Assembly (NCBI GenBank): GCA_034670405.1
Contig: JAXDDX010000168.1
Coordinates: forward strand, 434,001-498,000
DNA: 64,000 nucleotides
Direction: 5' to 3'
Source: Hoplostethus atlanticus
Taxonomy: Eukaryota > Chordata > Actinopteri > Trachichthyiformes > Trachichthyidae
Below are positions 13,881 to 25,578 of this stretch, in pieces. The position numbers and the translations under genes were made by a program. Within the stretch, counting starts at the first letter, position 1, and each line of letters starts with the position of its first letter. A model generated the notes under the pieces. The model saw only the letters and a list, made by a program, of their open reading frames with translations, was not told the origin of the DNA and ran no database searches.

Positions 13881-15171
13881 TTGTAGTAGTAGTAGAACTA
13901 TGTGTTAAATATACTAGCTACAGATGGCTGTGGTTACTAATAAGAGCACAAATTCATGTAAAAACTACCCAAGTAGCCTTAATGAAGTGGTTGTTGTGGA
14001 CTCTCACTCACCTCTGGTTCACACGCAGATATGACCTGAGTAATGGAGACTAATGGGTATTATAAACACTGGAATGGATGGGCCATTGACTTGATATGCC
14101 TCTCTCGCCTCAATAATTCCACCCCTTCCAGAGGGCAAGCTCACAGCCATTGCACTCTTGTTGCTTTTGCCGTGGAATGGAGACTAATGATCACTGTCCG
14201 GCCTCACTGCTGTACCCCATCTGTGCTTCATCCCAAGGTTTCGTGACTGCAGGATGACCATGTGGTTAGAGGCCAAATATGCAACTCCATAATTTTATTT
14301 TGGCGACCCCAAAGGTGTCCAGAGAGTGATAATATAAGTTATTGTACATGTGGATTACTTTAGTTGAAAGCTGCACTTTTACATCTCATCAGCTGCCAAC
14401 ATGCAAAATTGTCTTGTGCAGCTTTAATATCTGGAGAGTGAATTTACGATTTACACACCCTGTCCTCAATATCAAAAAGTTTGTCCACTCCTGGATTAGC
14501 TAGACCTTTTAGTCCTTTTTGGCTCTTGCCTCTCTGACTTCTCAGGCTCAGCAAGAAACTGATTTTCTCTTTCTTTTCACCACTCAGCTTTCTCTCACAC
14601 TGCTTTTCATGGGACGCAGAGATACGATAAAGTGAAACTACCTCTCATATGACCATGGTTATGACTGCAGCATGTATAGTTTGTGAAGACTTTTTCAATT
14701 ACCTGCAAGTCACAACAATAGATAAACACAAATAACACATAACAAATTTACTTTCGTTCAAATATTAACATTAACATTCTCTAGGATAATGACGTCTATG
14801 AAAGGGGGTAATTGAAGTCAGGTGAACCAATCAATCCAGTGACATTCAGGTGTGGGTTAAAGGTGCCCTGTCATATAAAAACCCCACAAAGTTTGGTTAC
14901 CAACAGAGTCTGCTCTTCAAAATAAGAGGTTATTGCTGCTAAAGGAGGTTCCGCCAGTGACTAAAGCTCATGGTTCACATACTTTTTTTAATCCAAGCTG
15001 TTAATGTTTATAACAATATGTTAAATAAAGACATGTAAAAGTTTGTTTTATTTGTTAAATTACATTGTGTATCTATTCGTATGACCTAGATGGAGATCTG
15101 ACAGTATTTTAGACACCGTTTTATACAGGAATGCAGCTAATTCAAAAGGGTTCATAAACTTTTTTTTTTTG

Positions 15172-15173
15172 GA

Positions 15174-15213
<40 letters not shown>
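15172..15213. repeat. (GA)n microsatellite, left of the inverted-repeat element
   Basis: About 20 GA units with one ACA interruption. A matching GA block with the same kind of interruption continues at 16127-16168 on the far side of the element, as if one array had been split by the insertion. Confidence 0.9.
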
Positions 15214-15529
15214 CCATACGGAAATGTAATATATGTACATATAGTAAATTTCCATATATGAAATATATGTACATATGAAGGAAAAACATATATGTACATG
15301 TATGTACAAACTATATATGAAACCTATTAGAAATTGGAACAATTTCATATATGACATATATGTCTAGCCCATACAAATATATATGTTTATGTATGTATAA
15401 TGCATTTTGTGACATATATGTCACGTATATAATTATTTATACATATAACATATATGTATTTGTATAATATACAAATTACACATATATGCATAGCATATTA
15501 TGTACATATATGTCTAGCCCATACAAATG

Positions 15530-15725
15530 GATGGTAAATGGACTGCATTTATATAGCGCTTTACAGTATATGCCTCTCATTCACCCATTCACACTCACAC
15601 ACCGATGGTGAGCTACCATGCAAGGTGGGGTTCAGTGTCTTGCCCAAGGACACAAGCCGGGGATCGAACCTACGCTCTTCTGATTGGAGGCTGACCCGCT
15701 CTACCTCCTGAGCCACAGCCACCCC
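15530..15725 (-). mobile_element. tRNA-headed SINE-like repeat
   Basis: On the minus strand it opens GGGGTGGCTGTGGCTCAGG, has a box A-like GGCTCAGGAGGTAGAGCG and a box B-like GGTTCGATCCC, then GTGTCCTTGGGCAAGACACT, and ends with GCGCTATATAAATGCAGTCC. This is a very common fish repeat, and the same family recurs at about 56985-57155. It lies inside the AT-rich inverted-repeat element. Confidence 0.75.
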
Positions 15726-15741
15726 ATATAAGTAGAGAGTC

Positions 15742-15802
15742 CTCCCCGTCGGGGAATTGAACCCCGGTCTACTCGGTATACTAACCACTATACTAACGAG
15801 GA
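15742..15802 (-). pseudogene. tRNA-Asp-like gene lacking the anticodon arm
   Basis: The minus strand reads TCCTCGTTAGTATAGTGGTT (acceptor strand and D arm of eukaryotic tRNA-Asp), then within a few bases AGACCGGGGTTCAATTCCCC and a 3' acceptor strand CGACGGGGAG that pairs with the 5' end. The anticodon stem and loop are largely absent, giving about 61 nt instead of 72, so it cannot decode. Boxes A and B are both kept. Confidence 0.85.
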
Positions 15803-16126
15803 GAGGCATATGTTTATGTTTATGTTATATATGTTGTATATATGTTGTTTTAATAAACATATATAAATATATAAATTAAACATATATTGTTAACATATAT
15901 GGTTGCAACATATAATACCATATACAAATTCATACAATACAAATTTTGAATATATGTACATATACAAATTTTACTATGGATATTTCATATATGTTAAAAC
16001 CTATATCGTCATACATCCAGAGGATGTATGTATGTGGTAATAATATATCGCCTTATATGTAACATATATGGCAATATCGCTCGCTGATATAGGGGCATAT
16101 ATGTCATATATTACATTTCCATATGG

Positions 16127-16132
16127 GGAGAC

Positions 16133-16168
<36 letters not shown>
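16127..16168. repeat. (GA)n microsatellite, right of the inverted-repeat element
   Basis: GA array with ACA interruptions near its left edge, the counterpart of 15172-15213. Confidence 0.9.
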
Positions 16169-16172
<4 letters not shown>

Positions 16173-16784
16173 GTACTGGTACTTTAAACACATTGTTTTA
16201 TAATGCAGTTTTAAAATTTAAACTCCAAAATTAGGTGCCCACTTCCCTTGAAGTGAGAGCCCCTTTCCATGCCTGGAATCGCCAAGGTGGCTTTTCCATC
16301 CATCATTACAAGCAATTTTCTGTCTAATATTAGTGAGAATCAGCCAAGAATCTTGTCCTGTGACTAAAGGACATACGGTATATGATTTAGTAATATGCGT
16401 GGCTCACACCAAAGTTACAACATACAGTAAAATTCATGCACATTTATTTATGTCATGCCTACACGTCTATCCAAGAAAGCCATATATTGTTACAGAAGAA
16501 GTGTGGAGCTGCATGCTACAGTGGCTTAAAGCCCACCCCAGGCGTTGCACAATCACTGTAAGCATGATGGACTGCGTACCGTAAACGCCAAAGATTAAAC
16601 ATGACAGCAACAAAAGGGCTAAATGTTTGGCAAATGCCACAAAAGCACACATCAAAACACATATCAGGTATTTTGCTTGGTGGTGTGTATTTTTATTCCC
16701 ACAGATAACTAACTAAATGCAGATGATATGACATCATGTCAATATTACCAGTACAGCTACGATGACGTTTGACAGAAAATGTTG

Positions 16785-17210
16785 AATCTATCAAACGTCA
16801 ATGGTAAACATCAGGTTTTGGTGTCAGCCTCTCAGAATCAAAGAGCTTCTTTCTAGACTGACGTTCAACAACCATACAGGGAGAAATCCATTGTAGAAGA
16901 GGAAGAGACACCAATTTCTCCACGACAGTAGCCTCAGTAGACCATAATTCAATGCAGCCACAAGATATGTTGCACTTTGAGTAAGGGGCAGAAGTTCAAG
17001 CCCCTTCTCTGGGGGTTGATGAAATCATTCTGGGAATTGCAGGAAACCACTTACTGAAGTAGACGAGGCGGGTTGAGGGAAAGTGGGTACACCGAGAAAA
17101 TAAATTACAACATTTCATCATAAAATAACTTCTGGAATGCATGGGACATCACAAACTGACAATATCTAACAGTGTTAGAGTAAGGTGGAGTTTTCCTTTG
17201 ACTTCACAAC
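16785..17210 (+). repeat. MITE-like repeat of the AAAATCCACCC family
   Basis: The left part matches 3190-3440 in inverse. The right part (TTGAGGGAAAG, then ATCATAAAATAACTTCTGGA, then AGTGTTAGAGTAAGGTGGAG) matches about 19960-20100 and 52040-52170. It ends in GTTTTCCTTTGA, a decayed version of the terminal TTTTTCTTTAAAG seen at 52160-52175. Confidence 0.6.
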
Positions 17211-18539
17211 TACATGCCTCATCTATTAACCACAATCCTTATCCATAGCGGATTCAAGATGTTAGAATTAACTTGCATTTCTTTGCATCTTGAACAACCT
17301 TGAAGTACATCTTCCTCCTTGAGTGTATACACAAAGCAGATAGATGTGTAAAATAGACACATCTATCACATCATATTCAATGTTAAAATCCACTCACAGA
17401 AACTGAAACCTCCATGCACAAGTCCACTATTTGCCTTACTGCACAAGCACCATCCTCCGTGTCCATGTGGCCTCTGGCACGGCAAGACGAAATTTTAAAA
17501 ATAAGAGTGCTATGCAGCTCAAATAAATTGAACAGACATAGCCTTGTATGATGTATCATGCATTGTAGCCTTGCATATTAGAACTTGCATGTTTGGCCTG
17601 CCTATTGGTCCATTTTACCCCGCATTGAGGTAAATCCTTCACCCATGGACTAAGTGAATGCAATCATTTTCATAACTATTTCAGCTCTACACCTGTGGTA
17701 ACTGAATTAATGTGTGAATCAGAGGCAGTCAAGCTGCATTGTTACAAGCAGGAAATATGACAGGGGTTGATATCTCAATATCAATATAAGACGGAGAAGA
17801 AACAATCTGTATGATAGTATTCTGTATGATACTGGTAACAGCCTGTCATAATAATTCTTTTTTACTATCATCAATGGAGGCACATCCCAAAATCCTCACT
17901 GTGCACATCAAATAGTCCAAGTCTGAATTGGAACAACTCAAACGTGGATCTAAATCCTATTCAAATTTACAGTCTGAATTAGGCCCACTGAGAATGAAAT
18001 GTCCCTGATACTATGTTTAAGGTATTCCACAACAGGGATACCTTTATATTTTTTAAAGTGAATTATGGAGTGGACCTTCTTGGGGAGCTAACATGACTTT
18101 ATTTTTACAGTCAGTGTATGAAGGTGTGATAATGTAGATCCTCACTGTACCCGTCCAAAGTGGTGAGTGCTACATAACACTGTCGAGTGGGGAATTCGCT
18201 TCTGCCTTGAGGGCTTCTGGTTGGTACACACTCTGCCCTGAGGGTGTGTGCAAATGAATATTCAGACAAGGCTGGCAGTGTTTAGAAGTCAATAGTTCCC
18301 CTGGAAGGCTGTGTGTGCGTGTGCATTTGGAGTGTACAGTAAAGGCATTATGCTAAAAGAGGTATGTATATAAGTATATAAGTATGCAATAGCTATAGGG
18401 ACTGTGAATCAGGCAATTTGTTCAGACACTGTTGGAATTGTGCACTACCAAGGTGGTCTATGAGCTTAACTATGTCCCCTACTATGTAGGTTGACAGATG
18501 ATGAAAGCCCTCCCGAATTCTGCATCGATTCATTTTGTA

Positions 18540-19115
18540 TAAAGAGTGATCAAGAATTAACACAAGTTCAACGAATTGCCGCAACACTTGCAAGAGCTTG
18601 CAATTTTGCCAAAAACTTGCAATTTTCCTGCATAAAACAGTCAACTTGGCACAATGCTTGCAAATGTAACACTTGCTTTTTTCTTTTACATATAACATTT
18701 GCTTTCTTGTTATCCTGAGCCTTGGCCAATCAGGAGAACCGAGACGAAACCCGGTGTGCCTAATAATTTTATAAATTGTTCAAGTTGATTTGCTGCTAAC
18801 AGGCCGGTCGCCGGTGACTAATTAGATGTGCGTTCTCCGGTCCGGACCTCTCTCTCCTTTTCTCTCTGTCAAACTGGCAGCACACTGACAGACAGACCTG
18901 ACTCGCCTGATAGGGAGATTAGAGCGGGACGTGAACGTGATGGGTCAACTAATGATGTAATGGCAAGTTGTAGGTATGCTGCATTGCAGCCTAAAGGGAA
19001 AAAACAGGCAAAAAACATTGTAGAAAAAACAAGGATTAAAAAAGGAATGAAAGAAAAAGACAGGCACTAGCTAGATAGCATGTTTAGTAAAACAAGCTTG
19101 CAGCTCTAGGTGGTA
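18540..19115 (+). mobile_element. Non-autonomous repeat, plus copy of an inverted pair around exons 6-7
   Basis: Long ordered similarity to the minus strand of 21630-22275. Both read GAATTGCCGCAA/TAATTGCCGCAA, CTTGTTATCCTGAGCC, TAAATTGTTCAAGTTGATTT, GACTAATTAGATGTGCGTTC, TGATAGGGAGATTAGAGCGG, CAACTAATGATGTAATG and GTTTAGTAAAACAAGCTT. The superfamily is not recognised and there is no intact frame. Confidence 0.75.
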
Positions 19116-19929
19116 ATAATGTGCTGCCAGGACGATTACTCCTTAAAAAAACAAATCTGAAAAAACAGAGTGGGCAGTTTTTGGGGGGCTTGAATTTGTC
19201 ATCCATTCATGCAGTTTTACCACAAGGTAGCACCAAAAATATTGCGAATTCCATTGAAATTTTGGGCCGCAATAATCAGAAAAAAAATCTGCAAAATGCA
19301 TGCTGGGATAGTGCAATGCTTCTAGTGGCTTTCACCCACTTTCTCAATACCAGGAAGTAATGTTAGCTGTTCATGCATGTCTTTTGAGGACAAATGAATT
19401 ATAGCAGTAAGGATTTCCTGAATTGTATGACCTGCCTTACCTTAGAGTATAATAATAAAGTGACCAATTTGAGGGGGCAGCTGTGGCTCTATGCAGAGTC
19501 ATCACCTACATTGGGGCTTTGCAGTGAGTTGACACAAACCAGAATCATCTATTGACTCCAGTGGTATAATTTATAACACGCTTTAAAAGAACAAAATAAT
19601 AAATTAGATGTTGTTTTTAGCCTCACTAGGTTTTGTGTTTTGAAATATATGAGTGAATGAACGGTCAGATTGAAGAATGGTTGGCCCGGTAGGGTGTTGA
19701 TGATGAATTTATGTGTTTGAATAAAACTGTCAACAATTATGTCAACATGAGTGTCATGCCATGCTCAGGAGGACTTCCTGGTTTTCCAAAACAGCCAGCG
19801 CTATTGCATGTTAATGACTTGTTGCTACGGAGCTAGTTAGCAATAGTCAAGGTTAGCACTTCACAAGGAGTGAGTGTGACTGCTTCCAGGTCGGAGCAAT
19901 GGGAAATCTTCCAATGACATGAGATGAAC

Positions 19930-20645
<716 letters not shown>

Positions 20646-20780
20646 CTGTAGCAAACACAGCTTTCTTGGAGAGGGTTTGGTAGTCCATGATGGAGAACTG
20701 GGGTAGTTCAATGTTCTCCACCCCAGTGACTGAGCTTCCTCCCTGCCAGTAGAACTCGATGTCATCAGTGGTGTATCCAT
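20646..20780 (-). CDS. gabrb1: GABA-A receptor beta subunit, exon 6
   Basis: 135 nt with acceptor CCCCAG and donor GTAAC. It completes the Tyr codon of ESYGYTTDD begun in exon 5 (loop B region). It then encodes [27 protein letters not shown] and KKAVFATG in the extracellular ligand-binding domain. IMDY and SKK follow beta1 and beta2 (VDYK), not beta3 (VEHR). One codon in the variable loop after YWQGG seems to be missing relative to the usual 138-nt exon, with the frame kept, so it looks like natural variation and not damage. Confidence 0.95.
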
Positions 20781-20964
20781 CTGGGGAAAACACAATTACA
20801 ATGTCAACTTGTAGCAGAAATAAGGATGTTCACATGTGGATCCATTCTTTTTTCCAAACATAATGCTGAGTTTTGGGTCTCAGATGACCTTTCTCAGGGT
20901 ATGCATGATCAGCATGACATCTAGCACCTTTAGCCTAACAGTGGTAGATATTCCCCAGTTTTAA

Positions 20965-21420
20965 AGGGGCAATACCCATGCCCATAGCACAAAAAAGCCA
21001 TAATATATCTGCAGGGGGTTCTTAGGGTTGTTGATCGATACCAGTGACTCAACGATTACTTCAGATTCATGGCTTTCAAAACTCACTTTCTGGCCTGTAC
21101 TCTTGCTGCACACACACACACACACACACTTTCAGTAGCTCAACAGTTATAAAGAGGACGGTGCTACGAGTGAGTGAAGGACGTTGCAACACATTTCAGT
21201 CTCAAGCCCAAAAAACAAATGACAAAGCAGTATTATTATTCCAGTATTTTGCATGGTGATATATTATCTCTTCACTAGACATTGCTGTTGGCTCTCTGCT
21301 CTAATTGGCTAGCTTACTGTCTATTATGAAAATGAAACGTGACTTTCTTTATTATTTATTATTATTATTGTGAATTTATATTCATAGATTACATGAATCC
21401 ACCCTCAGATACTTCAGTTA
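20965..21420 (+). repeat. Dispersed repeat (pair with 13250-13640)
   Basis: Second copy of the family with the CAACGATTACTT and TTCTGGCCTGTACTC phrases, in the same orientation as the first. A short CA array lies at about 21110-21130 and an ATT array near 21350-21370. Confidence 0.6.
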
Positions 21421-21629
21421 GTGATATCCTACATTTCCCAGAATGGCTTTTCACACCCTCCACACAACGGGGTTAACTTGTTCCATTTAGCTGTGGCCGG
21501 AGAACGTGTGTGACTGTAGTAAAGTAAATTCTGTGCATATTCGCTACAATAACTTGAAAAGCAAACAAGCAAAAGCGCATTAATGAATATATTTGTAATT
21601 ACTGGAGGAGGAAGTACAATTTACACCGC

Positions 21630-22275
21630 CGGCTGAAAGCTTGTTTTACTAAACATGATCTCTGTTTCTCTCTGCCTTTCCTTTTTCTTTCATTCCTTGT
21701 TTTCTTTACATTATTTTTTGTCTGTTTTTTCCCTTTTAGGCTGCGGAAGCAGCATATCTACAGCTTGTCATTACATCATTAGTTGACCAATCACGTCCCG
21801 CTCTAATCTCCCTATCAGGCGTGTCAGGTCTGTCAGTGCTGCCAGTTTGACACAGAGAAAAGGAGTGAGAGGTCCGGACCGGAGAACGCACATCTAATTA
21901 GTCACCAGTGGCCGGCCTGTTACCAGCAAATCAACTTGAACAATTTATAAAATGATTAGGCTACACCATGGCCAGGCCCGTCCAACCAGTCCACAGACCC
22001 ACCGGCCCACCAGGATTCGTCCCGGTTGTCCCGATTGGCCACTCAGGCATTGTCCTCATGTGTAACCATATCAAAGGCTCAGGATAACAAGAAAGCAAAT
22101 GGTGCAAATTTCATATTTAAATAAAAAAAACAACCTCCCGAACACGTAGGAGTATTAATGTGGAAGCTTTGTACCAATTTGACCATTTTATGCAGGAATA
22201 TTTCAGGGTTTTGGCCAGCTGTTGCAAGTATTGCGGCAATTAGTTGAACTTGCGTGAATTTGCAAGATCGCAACA
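21630..22275 (-). mobile_element. Non-autonomous repeat, minus copy of an inverted pair around exons 6-7
   Basis: Inverted counterpart of 18540-19115. The two face each other across about 2.5 kb that includes exons 6 and 7. This copy has an extra GC-rich segment around 21980-22060 absent from the other. Confidence 0.75.
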
Positions 22276-23107
22276 TCCTAGAGGGATTGAATAGTGTTTA
22301 GTGAGTAGTCTATAGACAGGCATTGTCATTACTAATGTCCTCCGATTGGTAAGAGGAAGAAATATTGGTAGATTAATTTTCAACAAAATCTGTAATAGTA
22401 GAGTTTTGTCTTCCTGGCCTCTCATTCACCCTGTTCAACTGCTGAGCATCTTCCATTTTCCCACTGGCTGAACTGGAACAGTAATAAAGCATTCCCTTTA
22501 CTTTTTTCTCTGGCTAGTCTCTGGGCTATGTCTACAGTCTGAACCAGAATGAAACAGGCCTTTGCTGCCCTTTCAGTAATTAGACCAACTTAATTGGACT
22601 GGCTAGTCTTTCTTCCCTCAGATTCCGCAGCTTATCTGAAGGGAGCTGCAGGATTTCAGGGAATTAGCTCCTTCTCATTACTGGATGGGCTTCATCACAT
22701 TTTTGTCCATTTGTACAATTTCTCCATTCATTTAATGCATGTGTGAGAAGACCACCAGACATCAGATCAACCAACAGGCTGTGGAGAATAACACTATTAT
22801 AATTTGCTAGCTTGCTTCATAGATGCTATAATAAGAGTCTTCCAATGGGTTTTCTTAAGAGAAAGATGTTTAATTGGTGAAGATATTTGTCAGTGGAACC
22901 TGAGTTATACAAGAAGACTAATTCCATTGGGCAACAAGAAAAAATGTTGTTCCAATTAGCTTGAAACCTTTAGCTTAGAAAGTAATGAAACACACGGTTT
23001 TAGCCTGTCTCAGCCCAGTAGATACTTTTGAAAAATGCCAAATTAAGTAGTGGCGAGCGAGGGAAGATGGAGGTGTGTCTGTAAAACTGGAGGTGGGAGG
23101 GAGGGGC

Positions 23108-23790
23108 TCCTCCCTATGTTACCAGGGTTCTATGTTCCCAGGGTTCTATGTTCCCTCAATGTAACTGCAAACAGCCTCATGTTCCATCAATCCTATGTTC
23201 CATCAACATAAAATAGGTATAACGTTCATATACGTCCAAGTAAAGGTGGGGAGAAAAATGAGACATTTGAGGAAACAATACAGTGCAGGTGTAAGTTCCG
23301 TCGGAGAACATTAATAATACAAACATCTTTATTGAGCCACCTGATGTTGAGACTGAGGACAGTGGTGATGTAGAGATGGATCAGAGAAACATATATACAG
23401 TGCAGCTGGCCTGGTAGTCCACAAAGATGAAGGGTATCTGAGTGAAGAGGAGGATATCGCTTTTAAAAGTTTCTTTTAAATTAGATTTAAGAACATGTAT
23501 GTTGGATGTCATTCCAATGTGTTCAATAAGTCAAATGTGCCATCATTCAAGAGTGGTTGGAGGTATGACCTTTGGTGCCTGTATGACACCAATGGGATGT
23601 GGAGGGCTGTGGGAACATAGACCGGGGAACATAGAGCCCTGGGAACATAGAACCCTGGGAACATAGAACCCTGGGAACAAAGGGCCCTGGGTACATACAA
23701 TTACATTGAGGGAACTTAGGAACCTGGGAACATAGGACCCTAGGAATATAGAGCCTTGGGAACATAGATACACTCCCGGAGGAGCACACC
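23108..23790. mobile_element. Element with inverted minisatellite ends
   Basis: The left end (23108-23205) carries copies of a CCAGGGTTCTATGTTC-type word. The right end (about 23608-23775) carries about nine inverted versions (GGGAACATAGAACCCT and variants). Both sides also have the phrase TACATTGAGGGAAC or its complement, and the outer edges read GGCTCCTCC on the left and GGAGGAGC on the right. The middle 400 bp is single-copy here and has no transposase frame. Confidence 0.6.
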
Positions 23791-24616
23791 TCTTGACACA
23801 TCCGTTTGACGACGTATTGCAGATTAGCCTGCTAGCTAGCTAACACATTACACAATGGAGGTTGAGGAATGGAGAGTCTCAGGGCACTTTCTGGACGGAG
23901 GGTCTTTTGAGGTGGAGGATTTCTCTCCTCCATGTATCACCAGTCAAGGGCCGTTCAATTTTTTTTTAAATTTCTGCCCAATCAACTCAAACTATTCCTA
24001 AATCTTCTGTGTTTCATCACCGATTGGGGTGGAGTCTGCAGTGCAACAGAGCTTTTTTTTGGCCCTGAAAGCGGCATTCTTTTATGTTTCAACACAATCT
24101 AGTCATCCAGAGGCGACACAATGACTTTTTGATTGGCACACACTCCAGAGTGTGTATTCGTGTGTGTGCGACTTGTGCAGGGCTGACTTAACTATGCATG
24201 TAGGTAGTATCCATTATTCAACCGAAGCACTCCGGCCAGGTCCGATTTGAACAAGAAATGGCAGTTTGCATTAGTTGGCGTAAAGTGCTCCGTGAAATCA
24301 GCGACCTCGGAGATTTTCCTGCAGAGACTTTGAGGAAAGCGTATTGTTACCTGAAGTACTTGCTGTGTGGACAAGAACAATAGGTGGGGAGATTCATGGA
24401 AAGAATGGATCACGTGGAGCTATTTAAACCTCAAATAAATCCAACAAACCCCAGTGTGGCTGATTAATTCTGTGCGCTTAAGCTGCGTGGTAATTAGTAA
24501 TCATATTAAAATACAATGGGCCGATCACTGCAAAGCATAGTGTCACTGGTTTAGAGATAAACCTTCAATATGATGTCAGCACTCTCACTATCTGTGCCTG
24601 GGACTGGCTGTCTCTA

Positions 24617-24814
<198 letters not shown>

Positions 24815-24975
24815 TTAATTCTGGGGTATTTGGGGGTAATTCTGATATCTGGGGCATCTGAAATTCATTCCGATTCATCACACAGTTAATGACATTTCAC
24901 AATAAAAGTTTGCCCTTAGATTACACCCATAAGATTTCAAAGTAGAAATTTCCTTAGTCATTTCCTTGTGCTTAA

Positions 24976-25578
24976 AGCGGAATTCCGGTATTTTTAAACC
25001 TGGGCTCTATGTGTACAAATTCGTTATTTATACCGCAAAATAGGTATGCTATGGCTGCAACGTAATCTGTTGGGGCAAGTGTGCCGGTCCACTAAAAGTG
25101 CTTGTTTTTGCCACTAACAGGCTCCGATTATTATTCGTGTGTCTGACAAGTGTCTGACAACATTACGGAAAGGATCGCTACAGAGATAGACCTTTTTTTA
25201 ACCAGAAACCTTTGTTTAACCTCTTCCTGTAACAACTCACCTCATCTTTCAGATTTCAGAGCTAGACTTCTCCTTGAGCGAGACTTCTGTTTCTGGTTAA
25301 AAAAAGGTCTATCTCTGTAGCGATCCTATCCGTAATGTTGTCAGACACAAGAATAACAATCTGAGCCTGTCAGTGGCAAAAACAAGCACTTTTAGTGGAC
25401 GTACTTTGATCAGCGCACTTGCCCCAACAGATTATGTTGCAGCCATAGCAGCGCATTTCGAGACTGCCGACTGAGGCGATCTACTGGAGCAATTCCAAAA
25501 CTTTTTGTACCTATTTTGCAGTATAAATTACAGATTTGTACACATAGAGCCCAGGTTTAAAAATACCGGAATTCCCCT
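24976..25578. mobile_element. 603-bp foldback element flanked by TTAA
   Basis: TTAA lies at both edges (24972-24975 and 25579-25582). The ends are inverted repeats (AGCGGAATTCCGGTATTTTT and its near complement), and the two arms match over most of their length, about 275 bp each. The left arm lacks about 60 bp that the right arm keeps (around 25445-25510). The centre is a short spacer near 25210-25290. A TTAA target with termini of the AGGGG type resembles Kolobok/T2-type transposons, with piggyBac as the alternative. A second copy starts at 61324. Confidence 0.85.

Larger units (their letters stand above)
15214..16126. mobile_element. AT-rich element with 22-bp terminal inverted repeats, inserted in a GA array
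   Basis: The ends at 15214-15235 and 16105-16126 are 22-nt inverted repeats with one mismatch, starting CCATAYGGAAATGTAATA. Apart from the nested pieces at about 15530-15805, the interior is dominated by self-complementary words of the CATATATG, TATATGTACATATA and ACATATATGT kind. GA repeat lies directly outside both ends. No open frame fits a transposase, so it is non-autonomous. The superfamily is not recognised. Confidence 0.7.

Noticed and set aside
15742-15802. Functional tRNA-Asp gene
   Set aside because: The anticodon stem and loop are largely missing, so it cannot act in decoding.
23608-23775. CRISPR-like array
   Set aside because: The units are short, variable and without regular unique spacers, and the mirrored array on the left side points to a eukaryotic repeat element.
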